DNA from: Candidatus Zixiibacteriota bacterium
GTDB lineage: Bacteria > Zixibacteria > MSB-5A5 > GN15 > FEB-12
Direction: 5' to 3'
Assembly (NCBI GenBank): GCA_034003725.1
Contig: JAVEYB010000001.1
Coordinates: forward strand, 642,641-706,640
DNA length: 64,000 nucleotides
The position numbers and the translations under genes are program-made. Below are positions 55,163-64,000 of this stretch, in pieces. A model generated the notes under the pieces. The model worked only from the letters and a program-made list of their open reading frames with translations. It made no database searches and was not told the DNA's origin. Position 1 is the stretch's first letter. Every line of letters starts with the position of its first letter.

Positions 55163-55909
55163 TCATTTAATCTCGATTCTGATCGGCTCGCGGGAGAAGA
55201 AGACAATCTCGGAACCAACCCCGTAGAAGATGTCTTTCTTTCCGGTCGCGGCAGCCACTCCCGTTCCGACAGCGGCGCCGGCAGCGGCCCCGATCTCGGT
55301 ACTTCCCTTCTTGTCGATCACCTTGCCGATAATACCGCCGACAATCGCGCCGCCGCCAATCATGGCGACTTCCCTGTCGGTGTGCGAACCCATCTTCTCC
55401 ACGATCAGGTCAGTGGGAACATCGATCCAGTTGCCTTTCGAATCCTGAATCGCGGATACGTGAAAGTGCAGTTCGGCGGGCGTTTTGAGTCGGCCGGATT
55501 CAACAACCGAGTCAAGCACTCCCATGACCGGCGAGCCGACATCAAACAGCGTACGACCGTCGACCAAGATGGCTTGAGACAGAGTAGCGCGGAATTGCTG
55601 CCCGGAGAGGTGTGTATCGGTATCAATCGAATCGACCAGTGTGACGGCGACAGCAGTGCTTTCCGGCATGACGACGAACACGGGCGCCTTTGGTTTCGGA
55701 GTAGTCGTCTGGCCGGATTGACCTCCGGAGGGTGGAGTCGTCTGCTGGGCGGCCTGCTGAGACGTCTCTTCAGTAAGTGTCTGCTCGGTCGGCTGTTCCG
55801 CCAGCGAGTCGACCTGGACATCGGTTTGCTGTTCGCTTGTGTCACCGCCGCAGGACACAAGAAAGAGTCCCAGCGAACCCACGAGAAGTAGTTTGATGAA
55901 TGTGTGCAT
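55163..55909 (-). CDS. lipoprotein with low-complexity linker and glycine-zipper segment
   Basis: A 248-residue lipoprotein (lipobox FLVSCGGD, about C20). Residues 22-75 are a Gln/Thr/Ser/Pro-rich linker. A beta domain (about 77-180, VFVVMPESTAVAVTLVDSID, LFDVGSPVMGVLDSV) follows; it resembles the beta domain of conjugation or secretion VirB10/TraB-like proteins in its VGSxVxGxV pattern, which is not proof of kinship. Then a glycine zipper, GGGAIVGGIIGKVID and GAAAGAAVGTGVAAATG. Probably an envelope-spanning structural protein. Confidence 0.72.
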   Translation of the reverse strand: MHTFIKLLLVGSLGLFLVSCGGDTSEQQTDVQVDSLAEQPTEQTLTEETSQQAAQQTTPPSGGQSGQTTTPKPKAPVFVVMPESTAVAVTLVDSIDTDTHLSGQQFRATLSQAILVDGRTLFDVGSPVMGVLDSVVESGRLKTPAELHFHVSAIQDSKGNWIDVPTDLIVEKMGSHTDREVAMIGGGAIVGGIIGKVIDKKGSTEIGAAAGAAVGTGVAAATGKKDIFYGVGSEIVFFSREPIRIEIK

Positions 55910-56249
55910 GTTTACTCCTTGTAGCAGTCTTTTTCCGAATCGGGATATGGGCAGTCCTTTTAGTTACAATCTCTTGGTGCGAGGTGAGCATTCATGGCTC
56001 TGACACACCGAATCGCCTGGTCGAGGCTCTATGAATACTGATAACATGCAAGCCGGCCAAAGTTCCGTCATTCTCGAGTGCAGTAACTCAGTCGATCCAG
56101 ATATCACACAGTCGGGTTCGGCAATACAGCCCGATGTACAAAGTATAACGCTCGCTGGAGTGCGGGTCAACATGGTGTTGTGATGCCGCCGGACCAGCGG
56201 GTTGCAGAAGTGATTGCCGCCGGGCGCACGATTTGACAGAACGCCGTTG
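55910..56249 (-). promoter_or_regulatory. gap with a strong sigma-70-type promoter at 56142-56170
   Basis: On the minus strand TTGACC (56170-56165), exactly 17 bases, TATACT (56147-56142) form a near-consensus promoter. It points to the lipoprotein gene at 55909, implying a leader of about 225 bases, long enough to hold a regulatory RNA or a short unrecognised gene. No good open frame or riboswitch fold was recognised in that leader. Confidence 0.55.
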
Positions 56250-56939
56250 TTATTTTTTTTCGCTGCCGATAAACCGGTATATCGCCGCGCCCAAAATGCC
56301 GCCTGCAATCGGAGCCACCCAGAACAGCCACAGCTGGGAAAGTGCCCATCCGCCAACGTACACGGCAACACCGGTGCTTCGTGCAGGATTCACGGACGTA
56401 TTGGTTACCGGAATGCTGATGAGGTGGATCAGCGTAAGGCACAATCCGATTGCGATGGGCGCGAGTCCCTGCGGAGCCCGCTTGTCGGTGGCGCCGAGAA
56501 TGACGACGAGAAACATCGCAGTCATGACAATCTCACAGACGAGGGCTGCGAAGAGACTATATCCGCCCGGTGAGTGAGCGCCGTACCCGTTGGAAGCGAA
56601 GCCGGCGGAGACGTTGAATCCGACTTGTCCGCTGGCAATGAGATACAGTATTCCGCCGGCCGCGAGACCGCCGAGCACCTGTGCCACGATATACGGAATC
56701 AGTTCCCTGGCCGGAAACCGACCACCCGCCCACAGACCAAATGACACCGCTGGATTGAGGTGACAACCGGAGATGTGCCCGATTGCGAACGCCATTGTCA
56801 AAACGGTAAGTCCGAAAGCCAGCGCAACGCCCAGCAGGCCGATTCCAACATTCGGAAACGCGGCTGCGAGCACGGCGCTGCCACAGCCACCAAGGACCAG
56901 CCAGAAGGTCCCGATAAACTCCGCACCATACTTTTTCAC
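56250..56939 (-). CDS. aqpZ: aquaporin Z-type water channel
   Basis: A 229-residue major intrinsic protein with six helices and both NPA half-helices: [11 protein letters not shown] and [10 protein letters not shown]. The Arg after the second NPA and the narrow-filter His/Thr-Cys-type pattern fit a water-selective channel of the AqpZ group. The GTG at 56939 ([19 protein letters not shown]) is preferred over the upstream ATG because GGAGGAG lies just ahead. Monocistronic. Confidence 0.93.
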   Translation of the reverse strand: MKKYGAEFIGTFWLVLGGCGSAVLAAAFPNVGIGLLGVALAFGLTVLTMAFAIGHISGCHLNPAVSFGLWAGGRFPARELIPYIVAQVLGGLAAGGILYLIASGQVGFNVSAGFASNGYGAHSPGGYSLFAALVCEIVMTAMFLVVILGATDKRAPQGLAPIAIGLCLTLIHLISIPVTNTSVNPARSTGVAVYVGGWALSQLWLFWVAPIAGGILGAAIYRFIGSEKK

Positions 56940-57434
56940 ACTCTCCTCCTTCACACCGCGACGATTAGCGAACGGCCTCTTCACTCGGAAGCGTTGATGA
57001 GTTCCTTAGTTAGGAGAACCATTCTGGATGCAAAGTCAACACAATTGTCGGCCACCCAAGAGGGGGCCATATCGGTCCACGGCGCGTTTGATTGCGTCCG
57101 TGAGCAGGCGTTTCACCGTATTGACGTCCGCAAAAAAGGAATGGACAAGTGGAGCTCCCCGCACACCCGCACGTCCGAGCATCCAATCCAGACCCCAAAT
57201 TCTCTGACAACACCGCTTAGACGCGTTGATCGTTGCGGGCCGCTCGTCCGGGATGGGGCTGCGACACCACCGGTTCGTTCTCTCAGTCGGATGTTCCCGA
57301 TGCAAAAGCGAACCGGTTGGCTTGATGCCTATGGCCGCACGCAGACTTGCCGGGGCGTGCTCGGCATCTTTGCGCGCAGCCATATCAGACGGGTGAACAC
57401 CTGCTCACCGCACTTGATCATTGCGGCCGGCAGC
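56940..57434. other. non-coding gap, nothing recognised
   Basis: A minus-strand frame of 115 codons (57036-57383) has no family motif and no ribosome site, so I leave it uncalled. The right end is upstream of aquaporin on its strand (TTGACT at about 57024) and may hold its promoter, without a convincing -10. Confidence 0.4.
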
Positions 57435-57722
57435 CTATTTTTTCACGAGTGCCTTTTTAATGAGACCGATAATGGCCATCAGTACACCGCCGCCAACGCC
57501 GCCGCCGGCCACACTTCCGATGATACTGCCGACATCGAGTCCGCCACCGCCCGTGCTAAGGCCGAGCAGTCCGAGCAACTGGCCGCCAATCCCGCCCCCC
57601 AGTATCCCGGCAATGGAATTGCCCACGGTGCCGAGGGAGTCCTTCTTCATAAGGGAACCGGCGATGTTTCCGCCGACAGCTCCGCTGATAAGCTGAATGA
57701 TGATGGGTAACCAGGTTTCCAT
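57435..57722 (-). CDS. small glycine-rich hydrophobic protein
   Basis: A 95-residue protein of low complexity: METWLPIIIQLISGAVGGN, then NSIAGILGGGIGGQLLGLL and SIIGSVAGGGVGGGVLMAI, with Lys-rich ends (KKALVKK). Two or three glycine-zipper helices should insert in the membrane. No signal peptide cleavage site is evident. I know similar short proteins only as uncharacterised. The gap 57723-57989 next to it holds nothing I recognise. Confidence 0.65.
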   Translation of the reverse strand: METWLPIIIQLISGAVGGNIAGSLMKKDSLGTVGNSIAGILGGGIGGQLLGLLGLSTGGGGLDVGSIIGSVAGGGVGGGVLMAIIGLIKKALVKK

Positions 57723-57989
57723 GACGTCTTCTTCCTCCGTTTGGAACGTTTACGAGAGTCATTTCTCCACAGAGTCGTTGTCCTGGTTAGATGTACCAAA
57801 AGTGATACACCATCGGAGGAATTTTATCGACTGTTCTCGGGAATAGCAACCTCAATTACTCTTTGCGGTCGTGAAAAGACGGATCGGATGGTCCGGTATT
57901 CGGCGCAGGGGCGTGTCGGTACGGCGCGACGATCACCAGCACAACGCGAGCGTCCATCTACTCAGCGTGTGGGCAAAGAGTTACGGGTA

Positions 57990-59453
57990 TCAGCGGCCGC
58001 GCGACCCGAACAATGATCCCAGTACGCCACGTACCAGATGCCGTCCGAGCTGCGTCCCGGCAGCACGCGCCATGGACAGGGCAACCTTTCCGGCCGCACT
58101 CGCGGGCTGCGATGGTGCGCGGGTTCCCCGCTGCCCGCGTCCACTTCGTTTTGCCTCTTCGGGTTGAGAATCGACGTTTCTCTGGGCGCGGGCTTTAAGT
58201 TTCTCATATGCCGACTCGCGGTCGATCAGGTGTTCATACCGACCGCGAAGATCCGATTCCTGTATGATGTGAGCACGGACATCCGGCGGGATTGTTCCTA
58301 TTCGGCTGCGCGGCGGATACACCAGCGCCCGCTCGACGGGCGTCGGGCTCCCCTTTTCGTCAAGCATGGAGACGAGAGCCTCTCCGGTGGCGAGTTCGCT
58401 GATGACTTTCACCACATCAACTTTCGGATTCGCACGAAATGTTTCAGCTGCGGAGCGCACGGCTTTCTGATCGCGCGGAGTGAATGCTCGAAGGGCATGC
58501 TGAAGTCTGTTGCCAAGCTGGCCGAGAACCTCATCGGGAATGTCCAGCGGGTTTTGACTGACAAAGTAGACGCCCACGCCTTTCGAGCGAATCAGGCGTA
58601 CGACCAGTTCGATTTTTTCCAGCAGCACCTTTGGCGCATCATCGAAGAGAAGATGAGCTTCATCGAAGAAAAACACGAGGCGCGGTTTGTCGACATCGCC
58701 GGTTTCCGGCAACTGCTCGAATAACTCGGAGAGGAGCCACAGCAGGAACGTGGCGTACACTCGTGGCGATTGCATGAGGCGATCCGCCGAGAGGATGTTC
58801 ACGTACCCCACGCCGTCGGACGTCGTGCGCAGTATGTCATCCAGGTCGAGGGCCGGCTCGCCAAGCAACTGATCTCCACCCTGCTCTTCCAGCCCGAGCA
58901 GGCTTCGTTGAATGGCTCCGACGCTGGCCGACGAGACGCTGCCGTATTCAGTCTGGAACTGCCGACTGTTATCGGCCGCAAACTGAAGCATCGCTCGGAG
59001 GTCCTTGGTGTCCAACAGAAGCAAGCCGCTGTCGTCGGCGATACGGAAAATGATGTTCAGGACGCCTGACTGCACCTCGTTCAGCCCCAGCAGGCGCGAG
59101 AGCAACAGCGGTCCCATCTCACTGACTGTCGTGCGAACGGGATGACCCTGCGCACCATACACGTCCCAGAATCGCACCGGGCATCCCTCGAACGGCAGCG
59201 AGTCGATACCGAGCACCCTGCGCCGTTCGTCGACCTTGGCGTTTCCGCCGCCGGCCTGACTGATTCCGGCGAGGTCTCCTTTCACATCGGCCATGAAGAC
59301 CGGTACACCGAGTCGGCTGAACTGCTCGGCCATCACTTGCAGGGAGACGGTCTTGCCTGTCCCCGTTGCACCGGCGATCATACCGCGCCGATTTGCCATG
59401 CGCGGCAGAAGATGCAGCTCCCGCTCCGCCTTCGCAATACGTAATGGTTCCAT
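57990..59453 (-). CDS. HerA-like P-loop ATPase (DUF853)
   Basis: A 487-residue cytoplasmic ATPase of the HerA/FtsK superfamily, DUF853 group. Walker A is [12 protein letters not shown] (about 30-41), Walker B with acidic residues is [15 protein letters not shown], and the sensor segment is [23 protein letters not shown]. The extreme C-terminus is basic and Gly/Ala-rich ([18 protein letters not shown]). ATG 59453 is chosen, with AAGGA seven bases ahead, over the GTG at 59459. The family lacks a proven role; DNA translocation or segregation is likely. Confidence 0.92.
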   Translation of the reverse strand: MEPLRIAKAERELHLLPRMANRRGMIAGATGTGKTVSLQVMAEQFSRLGVPVFMADVKGDLAGISQAGGGNAKVDERRRVLGIDSLPFEGCPVRFWDVYGAQGHPVRTTVSEMGPLLLSRLLGLNEVQSGVLNIIFRIADDSGLLLLDTKDLRAMLQFAADNSRQFQTEYGSVSSASVGAIQRSLLGLEEQGGDQLLGEPALDLDDILRTTSDGVGYVNILSADRLMQSPRVYATFLLWLLSELFEQLPETGDVDKPRLVFFFDEAHLLFDDAPKVLLEKIELVVRLIRSKGVGVYFVSQNPLDIPDEVLGQLGNRLQHALRAFTPRDQKAVRSAAETFRANPKVDVVKVISELATGEALVSMLDEKGSPTPVERALVYPPRSRIGTIPPDVRAHIIQESDLRGRYEHLIDRESAYEKLKARAQRNVDSQPEEAKRSGRGQRGTRAPSQPASAAGKVALSMARAAGTQLGRHLVRGVLGSLFGSRGR

Positions 59454-59625
59454 GATCACATCCTTATCGTGCCGTATCGAGACCGTCGTACGCTGTGTTC
59501 AGGCCGGCCAGCAGCATTCTGGTTCCGGATCGCACTCCTATCGTGACAATATATCAGGTTCCAGGTTCCGAGTGTGAATGAAATCGACACCAGCTATCGG
59601 TCCGGCTATTGCGGAGCCAGCGGCG

Positions 59626-60774
59626 TTATTGTATTCGGCGACTCCGGCTCGACGCAACCTGATCGCCGGACGCGACAATCTGCTTCAGCTTTGATTCCAG
59701 GTTATCGAGCATCACGTCGTACCGAAAACAGCTTCGCCATCGTTCCCGGCCCGCAGCCCCCATTGTCGCGCGCCTGTCCGGGTCGCTCAGGAGCGCAAGA
59801 ATTGCATCCTGCAGTGAAACCGGTTCGTGCGGCGGAACCAGCATGGCTGTTTCGCCCTCTGCCACAACCTCGGGGATGCCGCCCACCCGTGACGCCACAA
59901 TGGGGAGTCCCGCACGCATACCTTCGAGGAGCACGATTCCAAACGGCTCTTCAATCGACGGGTGAACCATCATATCCGCTCCCTGCAGTTCCAGATCAAA
60001 CGACTCGAGCAGACCCGCAAACACTACTCGATCGCGGCAGCCGCTCTCCTGAAGGCGCGTCTTGAGCGCGGCTTCCAGCGGACCATCACCCAGCCACAAG
60101 AAGTAGGCATTCGGACACTCTCGAACGATGCCGGGGATCGCTGTTGCCAGATAGACATGACCCTTTTGATCGACGAATCGTCCAGAGGTGACGATCACGA
60201 GAGCGTCGTCGGGCAATTGGTATTTTTTACGGAGCATCTGTCGGGCCGACGGTTGGTCCAGACGCTGATCGCAATCCGGCAGGCCGGTGTGAATCGGCGT
60301 GATCAGAGATTCCGGTATGTAGCCGGAGGCGACGATCTGCTGCTTGAGACGATACGACGGCGTGATGACTCCATCGAGCAGTCGCGGCGTCAGCAAGCGA
60401 TGGACTAAATTGTTTTTCGTTTGGTCAAGTCCCGCCCTCCAGACGACTTTTACGTCACCGGTGAGTCGCGCCGCGATTCCCCCAAGACGGATATCCTTGT
60501 TGAAGTTGGCGATCACGACATCAATGTGGCTCTTCCGATAGATTCGGCGGAGCGCCGCTATTGTAACCGGATTGAAGTCGCCTGAAACAGGTAACTCGAT
60601 GATCCGGAGATTGGGATGTACGTTTCGATTTCGCCTCAGATACTCCGAGCCCGGCCGTCCGGCAATGGTCACGCTGTGACCGCGTGACAGGAGGCCTCGG
60701 GCAACCATGCCGGTCCAATACTCGATACCTCCGAACACGTGTACCGGCACGGAGTTCAGAAAGAGAATATTCAA
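59626..60774 (-). CDS. family 4 (GT-B) glycosyltransferase
   Basis: A 382-residue retaining glycosyltransferase. The acceptor-side N-terminal domain has VPVHVFGGIEYWTGMVARGL, and the donor-side domain has VTSGRFVDQKGH and the EX7E motif in EEPFGIVLLEGMRAGLPIVAS (about 285-305). It probably adds a sugar from a nucleotide donor to a lipid-linked or surface glycan. No other glycan genes are adjacent, so the pathway is unknown. Confidence 0.92.
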   Translation of the reverse strand: MNILFLNSVPVHVFGGIEYWTGMVARGLLSRGHSVTIAGRPGSEYLRRNRNVHPNLRIIELPVSGDFNPVTIAALRRIYRKSHIDVVIANFNKDIRLGGIAARLTGDVKVVWRAGLDQTKNNLVHRLLTPRLLDGVITPSYRLKQQIVASGYIPESLITPIHTGLPDCDQRLDQPSARQMLRKKYQLPDDALVIVTSGRFVDQKGHVYLATAIPGIVRECPNAYFLWLGDGPLEAALKTRLQESGCRDRVVFAGLLESFDLELQGADMMVHPSIEEPFGIVLLEGMRAGLPIVASRVGGIPEVVAEGETAMLVPPHEPVSLQDAILALLSDPDRRATMGAAGRERWRSCFRYDVMLDNLESKLKQIVASGDQVASSRSRRIQ

Positions 60775-61079
60775 TGGCTATGCCTGCTTTCCGCACCACC
60801 ATGTGGTCGTTTTCACGCGACGATGCCGATGCGCAAGCAACGAGTTCCGGCGTTCACACAGAAACCGGGTGACTTCATCTTCCCGACATCTATCGCGACA
60901 AAAAAAGATACAAACGAATTCGCACAAAAGAAAGCTGCAGTATGATGATTGAGGACAGGCGGGCGTTTTGCCGGTCCGACGTAATGCGCGCCGGGAGAAT
61001 CATGTCATCCCCTCCCGGCTCGTCAGCGTTTTGGTGCGTGACCTCGTCCTTCATGGACGATCGTCACCCCGTCGCCCGG
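60775..61079. other. gap with one hairpin
   Basis: No gene recognised. GCCGGGAG (60990-60997) pairs with CTCCCGGC (61012-61019). The stretch lies between the glycosyltransferase promoter region and the decayed NifX-family gene and may be further debris of that locus, but I could not match it to a family. Confidence 0.35.
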
Positions 61080-61388
61080 TCAGTGTTCGTGGCAGTTTCC
61101 GGATCCGTGGCCGTGCTTTCGGAAAGCGGGATCGCCGGAAAGGACCTGGGCTCCGCTTTGTACGAACAGTGCAGCTGCCCGCCGGCCCATACCGCCGGCA
61201 AGAATGTAAGTGCAGCCGAGCCGGCGCAGCTACGCGGGAATCACGCCTCGCTCGTGCGGAGGAGGAGTCAGGGCCTCGACCCTGGACACGGCTCTCGCCT
61301 CCGGATCGACCTCGATTATCGTGAATGTAGGGCAATGGCCAACATGCGGATGTCCGATGCCGTTCTCGGTTGGAACTGCTGCTTCCAT
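61080..61388 (-). pseudogene. decayed NifX-family (dinitrogenase Fe-Mo cofactor type) gene
   Basis: The frame from ATG 61388 reads AAVPTENGIGHPHVGHCPTF, then TIIEVDPEARAV and, after a TAG at 61230-61232, LRRLGCTYILAGGMGRRAAA and a His/Cys-rich end HGHGSGNCHEH. This is the small NifX/NafY-like family (Mth1175 type). Besides the stop, the segment between GAQVLSG and the His-rich tail is shorter than normal, indicating a deletion. Two independent lesions make recoding unlikely. Its partner ATPase upstream is also broken. Confidence 0.82.
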
Positions 61389-61419
61389 GATTGCTCCTGT
61401 TTTAAAACGGCTGGTTTCT

Positions 61420-61657
61420 CTACACGGCAGCCTGCCGGTTTGCTGCCCGAGTACAACTTTCGGCGTGCGAGCGCACGCTGTCCCACAGAGCCCTCATACG
61501 CTCCTGCGCCTCCTCCGAACAGCTGTACATATACGACCGTCCCTGCAACTGCGCTTTCCAGAACGCCGGGTCGAAGGGGACAGCACCGTGAACGTGCAGG
61601 CCGCGATCACAAGCGATGCTCTCCACCTGGGCGGTTGTATCGGTTCAGCAGGATTCG
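61420..61657 (-). pseudogene. C-terminal remnant of a MinD/Mrp-type ATPase
   Basis: RILLNRYNRPG (from 61657) continues, after a one-base frameshift near 61626, as ACDRGLHVHGAVPFDPAFWK, then QLQGRSYMYSC and a stop at 61420. The order LNRYN...VxGxxPFDPAF...GR matches the C-terminus of MinD-superfamily ATPases that accompany NifX-like genes. The P-loop and most of the protein are gone, replaced by the perR promoter region. Assignment rests on pattern only. Confidence 0.6.
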
Positions 61658-61670
61658 GACAGCATTTCTC

Positions 61671-61706
61671 TTGACATTGTCTAATTCAAAACTTATTCTA
61701 ATTCAA
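61671..61706 (+). promoter_or_regulatory. perR promoter with operator half-sites; predicts a leaderless mRNA
   Basis: TTGACA (61671-61676), 17 bases, TATTCT (61694-61699) is a near-consensus promoter. The expected start at about 61706 is the A of the perR ATG. TCTAATTCAA is repeated at 61680-61689 and 61697-61706, and TGTCTAAT (61678-61685) is shared with the katG operator, so autoregulation is likely. Confidence 0.75.
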
Positions 61707-62104
61707 TGAGGGATGCCATTTCGATCCTGCGACAGTGTGATATTCAACCGACTCCCCAGAGGATTGCAGTTGTTGAATATGTATTGAGGAGCAAAACCCA
61801 TCCGTCGGCGGATGATGTCCTGAACTATGCGCGCAAGCGATGCCCCACTATCTCACGAGCCACCGTATACAACACGTTGAATCTGCTAGTCGAAAGGGGG
61901 CTGCTGGGGATGCAGACGATCACGGAGGGCGCTGTTGTCTTTGATCCCAATACCGAGAAACACCATCACTTCGTTGACAACGAGACCGGCGAAATCCACG
62001 ACATCCCCTGGGACCAGCTGGAGGTCAAAGGAAAAGAAAGACTCAAGGATTTCGAGATTGTCGAATTTCAAGTAATCATGCGGGGCAGACGGAAGAAGAA
62101 ATGA
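61706..62104 (+). CDS. perR: PerR-type peroxide regulator (Fur family) without structural zinc site
   Basis: A 132-residue Fur-family repressor: winged helix with THPSADDVLNYARK and TISRATVYNTLNLLVERGL. The five regulatory metal ligands of Bacillus PerR (H37, D85, H91, H93, D104) are matched by H32, D80, H86, H88 and D99, all five residue numbers below, including the Asp that separates PerR from Fur. The CxxC pairs for structural zinc are absent (DNETGE replaces the first). Adjacent katG and a shared operator support a peroxide-sensing role. No ribosome site precedes the ATG. Confidence 0.87.
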   Translation: MRDAISILRQCDIQPTPQRIAVVEYVLRSKTHPSADDVLNYARKRCPTISRATVYNTLNLLVERGLLGMQTITEGAVVFDPNTEKHHHFVDNETGEIHDIPWDQLEVKGKERLKDFEIVEFQVIMRGRRKKK

Positions 62105-62112
62105 CTCTTTTT

Positions 62113-62147
62113 TTGTCCGTTAATGATACAGTGTCTAATAGTAGACA
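62113..62147 (+). promoter_or_regulatory. katG promoter with palindromic PerR operator
   Basis: TTGTCC (62113-62118), 17 bases, TAATAG (62136-62141). The palindrome TGTCTA-ATAG-TAGACA (62132-62147) covers the -10, so the bound repressor would block polymerase. The half-site TGTCTAAT also occurs in the perR promoter. The katG leader would be about 112 bases. Confidence 0.72.
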
Positions 62148-62245
62148 TTTTCTGCCCATACGGCTTTTCAATGGGAGTGATAGAGTTCGTCTCACGGACA
62201 GAACACCATCCGGAACATGAGAACTTATTCGCGAACAGTCATTGA

Positions 62246-64000
<1,755 letters not shown>

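Noticed and set aside
57036-57383. A 115-codon minus-strand frame between aquaporin and the glycine-rich protein
   Set aside because: No ribosome site, no recognisable domain and an Arg/Cys-rich composition typical of chance frames.
61080-61388. Readthrough or recoding of the in-frame stop in the NifX-type gene
   Set aside because: The stop is TAG, the protein is also shortened before its His-rich tail, and the partner ATPase is broken; decay explains all three.

Overview
The window reads like a chromosomal segment of an uncultured Gram-negative bacterium, moderately GC-rich. It carries many lipoproteins, outer-membrane barrels and TonB/TolC-type proteins. The gene mix (NtrC-type regulators, a Ser/Thr kinase-TolB-TPR protein, an S74-chaperone surface protein, a remnant beta-propeller sensor kinase, a Sec-exported clade II nitrous oxide reductase) suits the FCB group, perhaps Zixibacteria. 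That placement is inference from gene content, not a phylogenetic result. I saw no rRNA, tRNA, CRISPR array or insertion sequence.

Layout. 1-8.3 kb: a subtilisin-like protease cut by the left edge, an RND drug-efflux pair and an ankyrin/PD40 protein. 8.6-13.9 kb: a small glycine-zipper protein behind a sigma-54 promoter, an operon of cupredoxin, sensor kinase and outer-membrane barrel, and a thioredoxin-like protein paired with a tiny six-cysteine secreted peptide. 14-24.5 kb: mixed housekeeping and accessory genes, including a MetPS-type transporter with its 36-residue small subunit, a radical SAM enzyme and a decayed DUF4242 gene. 24.8-35.2 kb: a copper/silver efflux operon (cusC-YHS protein-cusB-cusA) divergent from a membrane histidine kinase and NtrC-type regulator, with a sigma-54-like promoter and twin palindromes between them. 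35.3-40.6 kb: an S74-chaperone repeat protein, a sodium:solute symporter and an alginate-export-type porin.

40.7-53.2 kb is the most coherent block, a nitrogen-oxide module. A self-regulated Rrf2 (NsrR-like) repressor precedes a cytochrome c lipoprotein and nosZ-nosB-nosL-nosD-nosF-nosY. After these come a TonB-dependent receptor with OprC-like copper-ligand motifs and a heme-copper-oxidase subunit I homologue that has lost most of its CuB site. On the opposite strand are a DUF1858-DUF2249 protein and a DUF438/hemerythrin/PAS protein behind a Crp/Fnr-type box. Together these suggest N2O respiration, copper supply for NosZ and a nitric-oxide response.

53.3-64 kb: the relic of a sensor kinase fused by deletion to a sigma-54 regulator, small envelope proteins, aquaporin Z, a HerA-like ATPase, a glycosyltransferase, a decayed NifX-family/MinD-ATPase pair, and a PerR-katG peroxide-defence pair. 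PerR keeps all five regulatory metal ligands but lacks the structural zinc cysteines, and appears to be made from a leaderless transcript. katG runs off the right edge. The window therefore combines copper handling, N2O/NO metabolism and oxidative defence with at least four recently decayed genes.
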